Shown in pieces: positions 48,651-60,782 of a DNA stretch of 64,000 bases. The notes beneath the pieces were generated by a model that was given only the letters and a program-made list of their open reading frames with translations, had not been told where the DNA came from and made no database searches. The position numbers and the translations under genes are program-made. Origin of the DNA: Ulva prolifera (taxonomy: Eukaryota > Chlorophyta > Ulvophyceae > Ulvales > Ulvaceae). The stretch is taken from positions 9,296,356 through 9,360,355 of the forward strand of contig CM041200.1 of assembly GCA_023078555.1 (NCBI GenBank), written 5' to 3'. Every line of letters starts with the position of its first letter. Within the stretch, counting starts at the first letter, position 1.

Positions 48651-50192
48651 GCTGTGCTGTTGGTCGGCAATAGGCAAACGTGGAGCATGTATTAATTAGG
48701 CTAGATTGTCTTGGCAGTGCAGCACTTGCGGAAAATACTAAGCATCGTCGGATCGTGTCACAAACGACTACCGCTCTTGGACAGTCGATCAAGCAATTGC
48801 AAGCAGTCCTTCCGGGTGCATGCAATGCAACTGCTACTCTGTTCAGCGTGTGGCTGGGTTGCAGGCAGCTACTGTCACAAGTTGCGATCAGCACGCTAGC
48901 ATGTGCACTTGAAGCCACCGGGACGACGGCACATGCATTGCCCAAGGACGCATGCAAGGAATGCACATTGTCTCCCAGGTGAAATGTCTCCGGAAGCGGG
49001 ATTGCAGCGCGATGCCCGTTGTGAAGCATGGTACAAGTCCGCTGCCCACCTACAGGCAGCTCTGCAACTATGTACTTGAAGTGGGGGTTACAAAAGAGTG
49101 AACGGGAGAAAACAAACACTGAAACCGAATCTCATCCGACTATGTACTTGAAATTACACGATGTTTCTGAAGCACACATTGTCTCCAAAGCAGCACTGCC
49201 CCCCAACTCGGAGTCGCGAGACGCAATCATCTGGATGCATCCACATCGCACATCTCACTTGTGACGTTGGTGTGCTGAACTAGGGCCTGCTGTATGGACG
49301 CCACAGTCGGATCAACTCGTCTCAACCAACGACAGTACCAGCCTGTGTGTGTGAGCGCGTGCGCTTGCATGTGAGCTGGCTGGCCAATGAAGCTGACGAG
49401 TGTATCTAGAGTCCCCAAGCACTGTGCGCAGCGCTGCGTAGTAGCTACACCCCTCAAGACTTGCTCTGGGGTCCCAGGCCCACCCAGTGCGTTCAGGTCC
49501 AACAGAGAGCTCATTATCACAACTCCAGTCCAGACACAGGCACCAGCGTGAGCTTACACCCGCACGAGCATCCTTGCAGCCTCCACAGACCATGCATGGC
49601 CATCATGTGCAGGCGCGGCTGCAGGCAGGCTCGAGCGGCAGCCCTATGTGGCCTGCAACCTGCTCGGCCTGCCCCACAGCCTGTCCCTACCAGCTCAGGC
49701 AATGCCAATACCCACCAGCCAGCCGCCACAGCGTCGACAGCGGCATCTCAGGTGCCTCCGCAGACCCCCCCACAGCCACCCCCAACCCCCCCCCATCCCC
49801 CTGCCCCTCACACACCTAGTCCTACTTCACCCCTCAAGCGCTAGCATACTGAATCGTACATAATCATGGCGCCGCCGAAGCCGGGGCGCGCTGCGTCAAT
49901 CCTCCTGCACCGCCCCTATGTGCCATCCTGCGTCACAGTGTACAGTCAAATATGCAAGCATGCATGCAAGCATGCCTGCACGCGCCGCTCACGCACCACA
50001 CGACGCGCCCACACTCCTAACTCCTGCCGCACGGCTCGCCTCGCCATTTGCGCCGATATCCCTGTCTCACAGCACGTGTCATCAACATCCTGAAACGAGG
50101 CACACGCCTCAGCTTATGGTCGACGCCCGCAAGTGCCACACCAGTGAAATTACGCATGCGCGGCGACACGCATGCATTTGTCGCATGCGACA
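48651..50192. other. Intergenic between N and the U-box/WD40 gene
   Basis: Contains the N upstream region, with TGTCTCC half-sites at 48,966-48,995 and 49,178 but no full palindrome, and the R1 retroposon at 49,081-49,138. The right part lies downstream of the U-box/WD40 stop codon. No gene is supported. Confidence 0.5.
49067..49152 (-). mobile_element. 58-bp R1 retroposon with 14-bp target duplication
   Basis: ACTATGTACTTGAA at 49,067-49,080 and 49,139-49,152 flanks 58 bp. Read on the reverse strand, the insert carries GAGATTCGGTTTCAGTGTTT and ends CACTCTTTTGTAACCCCCAC. Confidence 0.8.
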
Positions 50193-53100
50193 TCACCACA
50201 TGCCAATCGCGCCGTCATACGCCCCGGACACAAAGCTGTCGCCGTATGCCTCGATCACCCTCACCGCGTCGGCGTGGCCCCGCGCGACCCGCACGCACTC
50301 AAACGTCGCGATGTCCCAGAACATCACAACACTGTCATAGCCGCCCGTCGCGAGCCGCGTGCGGCCGACCGCGAGCGCGAGCACCGCCTCGGTGTGGCCG
50401 TGGAGCACCCGCAGGCACGTCTGTGTGCGCGCGTCCCACACGCGCACCGTCTTGTCCCACGACCCCGAGAAGAGGAGGTGGGGGTGGTGCGGGGAGGCCG
50501 CAAGCACACGCACGTTGTCCGTGTGGCCCTCCATCGTCGCGACGTGCGTGAGGGTCTCCGCGTCCCAGGCGCGGATCGTCGCGTCGTCCGAGCCCGAGAA
50601 GACGAGGGTGTCTGTGGCGGCGAGGGCGCGGACCGAGACGGTGTGGCCCTCGAGGCGCGCTGCGAGCTCCGCTCTCTGCATGCATGTGGACAGCTGTGGC
50701 GCTGGTGTGGCGAGCGCCGGCCGGCAGCAGGAATCCACAGTGCGCTGTTGCGAGGGGTGACGTGCAGCTGCTCGTACGCTGTCCCACTGGGCTACACAGC
50801 CCAGAGCACAGATTGCGGACCGGCCACGGCGATTCCTGTCTGGAAGACAACAGGCATGCATGCAGAAGCAGACAGCGAGAATGACATGACTGCGCGCAGG
50901 GTTCTGGCTACTACAACAGTCGCACGGTCGCACATGCTGATATGGCGACGCCCAATGTGGGGGGCCGTGATCAGCAAATCGAATCTGGGTTTTCAGAGAG
51001 CTGATTGTGCAGGGTCCGACGGGGACATACAGGAGGCGCAGGATCGGGGGGGCGGGGGCAGCCCAGACGACTCGTAGGGGGGGGCTGGGGGGCGCACGTC
51101 GAGGCTCCAGGCGCAGACGGTGTGGTCGTAGCTGCCGCTGAAGAGGTAGCCCCCCGCAGCGGACAGCGTGCGGACGGGGCCGCTGTGGCAGCGCAGCGTG
51201 CGCTCGAGCTGCAGCGTCGTCGTGCTCCACGCGCGCACCGTGCCGTCGTAGCTGCCGCTGAACAGGCGGTCGCCGACGACCCGCAGCGCGCGCACCGCGT
51301 CGGTGTGCCCTGCACCACACCGCTCGCCTCGGCGGCAGCTCGTTGGCTGCCTGTTGCCAAAATCAATATGCAGAACACCTTCAAAGCGCCCCACTCGGAG
51401 GGCAGGTATGCCAATCACTAGCGGGGCAGCACACTGACATCGTCAACAGAAGTTCGCGATCACGCGTTGCGCAAGGAGGAACAGGAGTGCTGCGCGAGAC
51501 GGCTGGCAGCATAGTGCATCCCAGGCACAGCTCCGTGGGTCACTGAATGCACAGATCTGTGTGGGCTGTATGTAGCAGTACTCCTTCCGGGGCTGATGCT
51601 GCGTCAATGAGTGCCAGAAATCGGCCGATTCGGCGTTAGCTATGCCAATATGCACGCATCTGGGAGACTGAGATGGTGGCCGACACACTGCGGCGGGGTA
51701 AGCACAGCCACGCATATCGCGGCAGCGGCTTCGACCCACCACAGCGGGATGCACGGGCTTATGCACCGCAGCGGCATGCAGCGGTGCGGGCGCTGCGGTG
51801 CGCCTGCGCGGCGGCGGCCGGGGGGCACGCACCCGAGAGCGTCTTGACGCAGCGCATCGTCGCCATGTCCCACACCCGCACGCTGTGGTCGTAGCTGCCG
51901 CTGAAGAGGAAGGTGTCGCACGCCGCGAGCGCAAGCACCGGCCGCGCGTGGCCCTCCAGCACATGCATGCACCGCCCCTCCACCGCGTCCCACACCCGCA
52001 CGCTGCGGTCAGCAGACGCGGAGAAGAACCGCCGCCCGTGCTTCTGGATCGCCCACACGATCTCGTCGTGGCCGTCGGCGATGTTGCCGTCGTCGACGTC
52101 CGCGTCGTCTCCGTCGGCGGCTGCCGCCGCGGCGCCGGGGTGGCCGGCGGACGGCGTGTCGAGGCTGACGCAGTGCCGCTGCGCCCAGTCCTGCACTGCC
52201 CGGCACGCGTGAGACCCTTTGCGAGGGCATGGTGCAGTCCCACAGAGGATCGCGGGGAAGCAGGCGGTGGCACATTGTATGAGATGCAAAGGGACTCGCC
52301 CGCCGATTTGGGTGGTCTGGTGAGATCTGGCATTCTCGTTGGAGATGTGTGCCATTTTACGGCCATAGCAGGAAATTTTCTCGCACTCATAGAATAGGAC
52401 AGGTCGCGCAGAGGCACGTTCTCACGCGGCGACAGGCCAGTGGTGGCTGTATTGCTGCCGGGTGCTCCCATGACACACGCGCATGCATACATGCATGCAA
52501 GTGTGGGCAGGCACTGCAGCAACCTTGCCCCAGGCAGACTGCCAAACCATTGCATCATATTAGCAATTTTATGACACAATGGTCCCCGTAGATTACAGAG
52601 GTGGGCCGACATGGCATGCCAGGACATGCCAGGACATGCCATGCCAGTGCCTGCTTTGTCACAGGCCTGTCACGTGCCAGCCTGCCCACCACTGCAACTG
52701 GAGTTGGCCGGCCCCGGAGTGGGCTCCACAATCCTGGCAAAGCAGGAGGCACGTGATCACAGAAACAGCTGCATACGTCCATGCGTACACACCACTCCTG
52801 CTGAGGTCTGAGTATTGCGCGAGCTAGCATAGGCACTGGACGCTGTCGAGCAAGAGGTGTTGCTGGGCACAGTAGGACTTGCTGTTTGGGTTGTCTGGCA
52901 TGCGGTGCATGCTGATGCTGCTGTGTGAGAGGACTGACATGCATCAAACACTATGCCACACCAGTGTCTAGTACAAGTGTGGTTGTTGTGGCTGTTCAAT
53001 AGCTGCTAGACAGCCTCGTGGTGCAGGAGCATGGCTCTACCCGGGGCAGGGGTATGCCGTGTGTTTTGCAAGAGCAGACGCCGCTAGGCGATCAGCACCG

Positions 53101-54725
53101 CGAAGTGGATGCTGTTTTCCGGCCAAGTAGGTCCTGGCGCCCCGTTTAAGCGGAGCACGGCCATCGCTGTGCCCCCGCCAGACTACTCGGCAACATCGCG
53201 AGGACGATACCACTGCGCCCTCGTCGTGGAACGGGTGCAGACACGTACGCAGCTGCACATCGGGAAACGTGGGACGCAGTTTGTCAGCACGGTACTGCAT
53301 GCATACACGCAGCGAGCAGCCTCGCGTGTTCCGAACGAGGCTACGAACAGGGTTGCGAAACCGTCCCCTCATCTGCCATCGCACGGTTTTACCAGAAGCT
53401 CATGTAGAAGCAAAAGGTGGGCGCGGACAAGATCAACACGAGCCGCTCGCTGAGTCTCACCGAGGTGGCCCAGTCGTGCCAGGCTCCAAACATGTTGATG
53501 TCGAGTTGCCGTGTTGCAAGTTCACACTAGCCGCGTGTCGTGCCAATGACGTCTGTATGCATGCCTGACCATGCAGTTACCGTGAGTAATGCTCGGAAGC
53601 AGGTGGCCGAAGCCTCATCTGAGCTCAGATGACGAGAAGCACCGGGCAACAGTAGCCCCCTCGATGCTGATCTGATTCTGTTTTCAGATGGCGAATCTGG
53701 CAGGTGTACTATGTGGGAAACTTCTGAGTATCTGACACATATTAGCATTTCAATGCAGCCATGAGAACATTGCATATGCACTAGCAGAGGTTTGGATGTA
53801 GAGAAGGAGCATGTGCATTGGAGACTGCTGTGCCATGCTGCCCATGTTCAACACAACAGCAGCTGCAACAAGGATGACACAGTGTTTGCATGCAAACTTT
53901 ACTCATGCCAGGCATGCTACTGCTGGCAGGTTTAGGTGGTGTTTGTATGCTATAGCAATCTGAGATTGCAGCAGCCCGGAGCATAAAGTGATTGCAGGTG
54001 ATGTTTCATACACAGGAGCTGCTGTAGCACATGCAAGAGACCTTGGAAGTGCGCACATGGATGATGCTACGGAGAGCGATGTTAGGAGTGAGCTCTGTGT
54101 GGCGCAATCGCACTCCACTTTTGGGGCATGTCCGCTTGCCACTGTGGATCCACCTTTCTATGCACGGGCGATCATATGACTGGCCGGTCGCTACCATGAC
54201 TGGATCCCGCATGATGTCCATGCTTATTGGGCAACAGAAGTCAGGTGGGATTGCTGGTTTGCATTGCTGACTTGGGTATGTTGAGAATGCTGCATCTTCG
54301 GGGCTATCAGGGCTATCTGATAGGTCTAGGCTTGGCCTGGCTGTACCCATATCCTGGTGCTGGTATAAGGACTGGTCGCGTACAGCCGCTGTGCGTAACG
54401 ATGGAAAATCCTGGGCGTCTGGCGAGCACAGATGCAGTGAAGACATAGCGTTGGCAAATGCTGACGAGTCCAAGGACGCCCTCGACGGGTGTAGCTCTCT
54501 GTGCCTACATGCCGAACACATCTTCCACATGGCGGATGCTTCAAAGATTTCATATAATATTTCTGAAATGTCTTCGTCGACATGCTTGTCTCCTCGTGCT
54601 TGCTTGGGCAGGAGCTCATCGCGGGCAACGGGCATGGGAATGCGCATCGGCACAGGTGACATGCCTTGCTTGCCAATGCGCAGTGATAAAGCACAAGACA
54701 GCACGCAAACTGCAATGCAGATCAT
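50193..54725 (-). CDS. U-box/WD40-repeat protein, probable E3 ubiquitin ligase
   Basis: Reverse-strand exons are 54,725-54,057, 52,190-51,833, 51,309-51,098 and 50,675-50,193, giving 573 residues. Donors are GTGCGC, GTGCGT and GTGCGC; acceptors are GTGCAG and TGCAG. The U-box covers about residues 159-233: PPDFCCPISMDIMRDPVM, then YDRPCIERWI and LTPNIALRSIIH, completed across intron 1 by DWAQRHC. Eight WD40 repeats follow (two, two and four in exons 2-4), each ending in forms such as SGSYDHSVRVWD; the last is SGAYDGAIGMW and stops. U-box proteins bind E2 enzymes, and WD40 propellers bind substrates, so this is likely a ubiquitin ligase in cytosol or nucleus. The first ATG at 54,725 is uncertain because an acceptor-like ATTGCAG lies just inside; a 5' exon may exist. 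Confidence 0.85.
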
Positions 54726-57700
54726 TGCGGTAGATGAATGTCAAGGCATGCTGTACGCATGATAGCAGGGGCGCACCGGTCTGCCTGAGCGGACCCTTCC
54801 TCCATGCGCCCTTGATGATCAACGGCAAGGTATCTTGGCATGCCGACAATAAGAGCCTGGAAATATCCTCTACTCTCAATGGCTGGGTTGCCGAACCGAA
54901 GCGTCTTGACTATACAGTCACAACGGAGGCCTTATGACCAGCATCTCTCCCGTCGCCCTAGTGCAATTGCGAAGAAGCTGAATTCAAGGTGTACCATATG
55001 ATAGCAGGTGGATCCAGGGATCTGAAGCGTAGACGGCAAAAGTTTCGCACGTCTGGGCTTACAACAGGCTGAAAATCGGTGCCTAAATACGCACTATTTG
55101 TCAGCAACTAGCATTCGGGCGGCCTCACATGACAGGTACGGAAACTGAAGTATGCATGGGCTTGCTCGGACACATCCGTGAATGAATGAAGAGGCAGTTA
55201 CTTTTACGCAACGTATATAACTGGGCCCAAGCGCTGGGGACTGGTAGCGAGTGCTGGGTGGTGTAAGTATGGCGGCAATGCAGGGCGACATGCGTGGCGT
55301 CATCAAACATCCATCGATCGTCAGCAATGACAACAACCTTCACAGTCCAGCCGGGCGGACTTCGGTTGCCTGGCTGATGCAGTCGCGTTACATCGCCCTG
55401 CAACTGTAATATACGTTTGCGATGTACTATGTGGTGCCCGTGTACATTCACACTCTCTCATGCTCGCCAGACGCTGGTAATTATATACTCACACTTTATT
55501 GTTCGGTCATGGAGGCAGGGCCGCCTGCGCTGTGCACCTCCATGTATACATGCCCACACATGTCTTCCTCTAGACAGATCTGTCACATTTCGCTAGACCA
55601 TGAAACAGCTATGCAGAATTTGGCTCTGTGTAACAATGATACAACTTGACAGGTCACACCTGTGGTATGGCATCGATCATTTACAACCGAGCGGCGGTGA
55701 TAGGACTCGCCCGTGGCCTGCTGCAGTGATGTTCACAGCTGGACGGATTTGCGTTGGAGACTGGACGTACCATAAAATCACAAGATATATCATGATTCAT
55801 ATGCGTCGAACGTAAGTGGACATAAGTATGCGCGTCGTGAGCAGCATGGGCCGGAGATGCGAGGGCTGTCGCGGTAATGAGGAATCATCACTTGTACATT
55901 ATACTAAAATGGCATTATCTCAGGCCGCTTCACGTGCAGACCTTGCGAATGTAGTATACATAACAACTACAAGCGCATTTTTGACTGCCTTCATAGCCAC
56001 TGAGCTGGTTTCCGGTCCAGATGGTAGCCAGAGCTTCACACAGCACATTGGCCACAGTTGCAGCCTCAGTAGGAGCTGCTAGAGTATTTTCCAGCCAATC
56101 AGTGGCTCAGTCAACACATGCATATATGCAATACCTATTGAAAGGTGGGATGTTGGAGGATGCTGCAGCTGAACAAACTTATCAATTGCACTCATCATGA
56201 AGCATGCAATGGGCACTTGGAGCCCACAGATCCTCTGTGTGATGCCCGGGCATGGGAACAGTCTCTAAATGGTGGGCAGAATGTGAGTTCACTGATGTGC
56301 AGAAACATGAAGAGGGCCAGATCAGGTGTTTGGTCCACTCCGTTTGGGTCGGAAGTGTTGGATCCCAAACAGCTATATGAAAGACACCAGCTTCCACTTC
56401 AATCCAGAGGCCTGCATCGAAGGCTCCTGCTGTTTCACTGTCATTAAATGCGCAGCACCCATCTTGTGTGCCACCTGGCGCCACCTCTTGCTTGGTGCCT
56501 CATGACGATCGTGCTGGTGGGGTGCTTGGTGTTGATCGCTGCTCACCTGTCCCCTCTTTCTCAGTTTGCTCGGTCAAGACAGTGGCACCAGCCAGAGTCT
56601 CCACCACATATGATAGTATGTGCTCGTATGTCCCCTGTCCCCGGTTGGTGCTGCTTAAGAAATTGTCACTGGCCTCGTGGATATGGCTTTGTTGCACATG
56701 CATGCAGGAGTGCATCCACTGCGCCACCGTTTCGCCGCTGCGAGCGTCCCGCCTGTCCAGTGCATGGTGCCTTGCTATCGACAACTCACCTGAGTTGCGT
56801 CACTGGAACATTCTTTCAGGGCTGTTATCCAGAGATCAGACCAAAATAGCCAGAATTGTCCCATGTGATGTGGCACGACTCCCCCGCAAGGTGCACACAT
56901 TCTGCGGTGCTGCCTGCCTCGTTCACTCGCTCTTTGTGACACAGTTTGTACCGGGATGAGCTGGCCTTTCAGCGGACTTCCTGAACAGCTGAAACAAAAC
57001 TGAACATTTGAATCACCTGCCCAGCCAATAAGCAGGCATATTCTAACAGCATAGAATGGAGCCGATACTGGAGCACCGCTGCGATGCGAACCGCATGCAC
57101 AGTCGAGTCTGCCAATGAGGGAGGAGGCGGTGGCAACGGGGTGCATCGTGCATGCAGCAGCCGTTCTGGGAGATCGCCAGCGCGTTGGGATGCCCTTCTG
57201 TGTCAGTATGTTCTGCATCTCCTCTTCTCTGCAACCTGCTGCAAGGAGCCCTGCCCCAAGAAGCTGCCAGGACGCCCGCTTTGTCGTAAGGGGCATCTGG
57301 AGCACACACCACCGCATCACTCTATCCTCCTGCCGCAGCCATGCGTAGACTTTGACTTGACCAGGGAGGAATGCAGTGAAGATGCTGCTCGTATGATAGG
57401 GGGATCAGAACCAGTCCACCCAGCGGTTATCATACAATCTGGGCTGTCAAACCGCTTGCACATCTGAGTGAGGGATGCAGACACTCACATGCCGGTCGAG
57501 CCTGTAGCACGACGATCCGTCAACAGGTATGTGGTTCTTCGAAGTCACTCTGACCGCAGCGACGACGTGAATGCCGTGACTGGGCGACAATGTGAGCTGT
57601 GCAAAACTCCGCATGCTGAGGTCGATTGGCGACAGCTTGTCGCTGCGCCGCGACCAGAGTCGAAGGCGTCAAGTTTAGCAACTATGTAGTTCTGAGGACA

Positions 57701-59249
57701 GCGCAAGGCGCCCGCCTGATGCGGAGACACGCTATCACAAGACAACGGAGACGCTGTCACGAGGCAACGACCGCCGCGTTGTCAAGGTGTGTTGTGGATT
57801 AACTGGCAAACCGCACATACTGTCAGCACTACTGTACTGATCGCGATACGTGTGGATCGCTGGAGGCTGCGGACGCGGGCAGCCCGGCGCACGTCGGTAA
57901 AAAAATGTCGTTTGCGCAGCCCGACAGCAGAGACGACCGTGACTTTGCAGTGTCAACATGACGGACTAGATACGTAGCTTCTGAGGTAGGTCCCGTCAGC
58001 AACGAGATCGCGCCTTGAAATTCTCGGGTAATGCGCGCGAACAGAAGCGCTTGACAAGGTGGGCGATGTGATCACAGCCGCAGATGTCACACCTCCGCGG
58101 TGTGGCCGGCAGCCAGCACACAGTCTGGTGTTGTAATAAACTGCATGAGCAGTCAAGAGGCGATTATCAGATACTGGAATGTGAGACACTTGCCGTTCTG
58201 CTGGTTCACTTTCAGTGGCTGAGTCTCGAAAGCGCACGCTCAGCAGGCGGCCTCGGGTACAGTAAAAACGTCGATTCGGTGACACAGTAGCTTGAATATA
58301 CTCCCTGAAAGCTCCATCCATTGGGATGGAATGATACCGCTAGCGGCACGATGCACGCAAGAGGGGCGGGCAAGGGGTGTCGAACAGCATCAAACATGAA
58401 ATTGCCACGTGAGCAACTGGCACAACAGTAGTGGCTGCTGTATACCCAAGCCCAGTATATGCATTGCCACTGATGCTGATTGTCTACGAAGAATTGGTGT
58501 CCCGGTGCGCAAACGTAAATCGCATGCTACGACGCAGGCTGCGCACACCTGTAGCTACGTCGCAGCCCTACGCCAGACGAGCTGCGTACATCTGGCTCGA
58601 AGATGAACACTGACATGCACAGGGTTATGCCATAAGTGGATTGTACCAGTCGCTGGTGAAAGAAGAGATGATCGTTCAACTGTTCGCAGCGGGTCTGTGA
58701 CATGCAGCACTGGCCGGTGAAAGTGGGAACATGGAGCCATTCTTCTGTGACTCCGAACTCTGCAAGGGAAATAGTGTGTGTGGGCCACTCAGGATTTCTT
58801 GGCATGATGATGTTGTGTGCGCAGCTGCAACGAAGCAAGTCCGGTGGTCCGATCACCCTGTGGAACAAAAGATTGATGTTCGGAACTGACATTCACACCT
58901 GAGAAGGGAGTCAGCTGATCATCTTCCAATCTTCGTGAGGCTCCGCTGAAAAGGCTGCTCCTTGAATACAATGTCTGGGCTATTGTGGCTGTACCATGCC
59001 ATGGAAATCAGTGCCACTTGTGCTGCCGTTCTGTCTGCACAGCAACCATGAATCACCTTGCTGCGGTTGTTGTGTGGCAGGCAGCCCGGGCCTGCACACT
59101 GTCAGTGGTCATGGCCTGTGTGTTCCGTCCAGTTGCCTTGACTACATATTACTGAGACATGCGATCCTGATCTCACACAGTAGATCTCTGTCTCATCATA
59201 CACTGAAAACATTGCCCAAACTTGCAACCTTTTCAGTGACTGCCAGCCG

Positions 59250-59754
59250 GGTCCGGTGGGTGTGCGGGATGCCTTCGTTGGCATGTGCAGGGACTGCGAA
59301 GACAGCTTGGGCGATGCATTGTCCTGGGTGCGGTGCGGCGTGGGCCGGCGAGGCTGCGCGGCGGTGTGCCGGGCTGGCGTGGTGTGCTGTGGCTCGGTGG
59401 GGTGGGGGTGGGTCTTGGGGCCAGGGCGGCCCCCGGCGATCGGGCGGCCATGATGGGCGGCCTCAGGCAGCAGTGTGTTGGGTTTGGCCCTGTCGTACGG
59501 CGGCGGGCGTTGTGGTGCTGGTGGTTGTGATGTTGTGTGTCGGCCGTGGGGTTTGTGCGTGCGTGTGTGGGTTTGGGTTTGTGGGTGTGTGGGTGTGTGC
59601 TTGGCGGTCTGCGGATCTGTGTCTTCTGCGCCGGTGCTGGGGGTTTTTTTTTTTGGGCGTGGTGGGTGTTGCGTGCGTGGGTGTCTGTGTGTTTGCTTCG
59701 TCTGTTTGCTTCTTTCGCGGTGCTGCCCGCCTTGCTGCCTTTGTCCTTGTAACA
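59250..59754 (+). repeat. Family A repeat
   Basis: G-rich start, TG-rich middle (GGGTTTGTGGGTGTGTGGG) and the canonical end CGCCTTGCTGCCTTTGTCCTTGTA. It includes a T run of about 12 near 59,645. No target duplication was found. Its 3' part matches the 38-bp insert at 5,918 (TTCGCGGTGCTGCCC). Confidence 0.7.
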
Positions 59755-60149
59755 CACCTGCCAGTGGCAACACCTTGGTGGGCAGCTTCATGAATCTCTC
59801 AAGTGTTCAGCCGCTCCAGCCCATTGGTTCCAAAAGGTCTCCAGTATTACATGACTCGGCTGGGTGTACTGACACCTGCCAGAAGGATTATCTTTGAGGT
59901 GAGGTGCCTGAACAGCACTTCAACACAGGGTCCCCTGCTGCATGCTCGGCCACTTAAATGTGAGACTCAGCTGCAGCCCCAAGGCAGCGCAGCCAGTGCC
60001 ATGGTGGACGGATCATACAGGCTGCATTTTATCTGACACCCACCCACTGCATTCCTTACAGCCCAGAGAGTGTGGACATATATATCTTCACCTTTGATCA
60101 TCGATGCATCTTTCCATTGCTGAGAGGGTCATGGGTGTTCTGCGCGTGA

Positions 60150-60265
60150 TGGGTGTGGCGTGCGTGAGTGTCTGGGTGTGGCGTGCGTGAGTGTCTGGGT
60201 GTGTGCTTGCTCTGCTTGCTTCTTTCGCGGTGCTGCCTTCCTTGCCACCTTAATCCTTGAAACAC
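60150..60265 (+). repeat. Degenerate family A tail
   Basis: Contains GCTTCTTTCGCGGTGCTGCC and ends CCTTAATCCTTGAAACACC, a mutated version of the family A end. Just before it, GGCGTGCGTGAGTGTCTGGG is repeated twice. Confidence 0.55.
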
Positions 60266-60782
60266 CTTTCCGTTTGACGAGTTCCCTTCCTGTCTCTGGA
60301 CACCGCTTGGACGTCATGCTGCCGCGTGTCCCTGCACCCTCTTCTTCTTGCCCCCTCGTGCACGGCCTCTTTTGAACTCTGCGGCATCAGCCAGCGTCGG
60401 AGCGGGTGGTGCGGCCAGGGCTGGCTGGGTGCGGGCCGTGTGCGCGTGGCGTGGCTTGCGGCCCCTCTGTTGCACGCTGTTGGCCTGGCCCTCCGCCGGA
60501 GTGCTATATGATGATGCCATGCCGCCCCGCATGCCCCCTCCTTCTTGCTTGTGCGAAAGGCGCTGCTGTTTCCTCTGCAGGCAAGTCTGTGTTGTCACTG
60601 CTGCTGGTGCCCAAAACTTCAAAGGTTCAAACATGGTTCAGTCGACAGCAAGCATGGCACCACAGCACCGGCATGGAGAGGCAATGTAGTCGCGAGTGGC
60701 TCTGGGATGGAAATTGGTGCTCTTTACCATCACCGCAGTTTTTGCATGTGTAGGCACAGCATGGAACACCAGTCAACAGCTG

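Larger units (their letters stand above)
54726..60782. other. Long intergenic region without supported genes
   Basis: I found no domain, paralogue or consistent exon series in about 6 kb. The longest frame outside the repeat (reverse, 57,320-56,775, 181 codons) is not similar to anything recognised. Family A repeats occupy 59,250-59,754 and about 60,150-60,265. A gene with short exons could be missed. Confidence 0.45.

Noticed and set aside
56775-57320. Reverse-strand 181-codon frame in the long intergenic region
   Set aside because: Irregular composition, no motif, and no neighbouring exon with matching phase.
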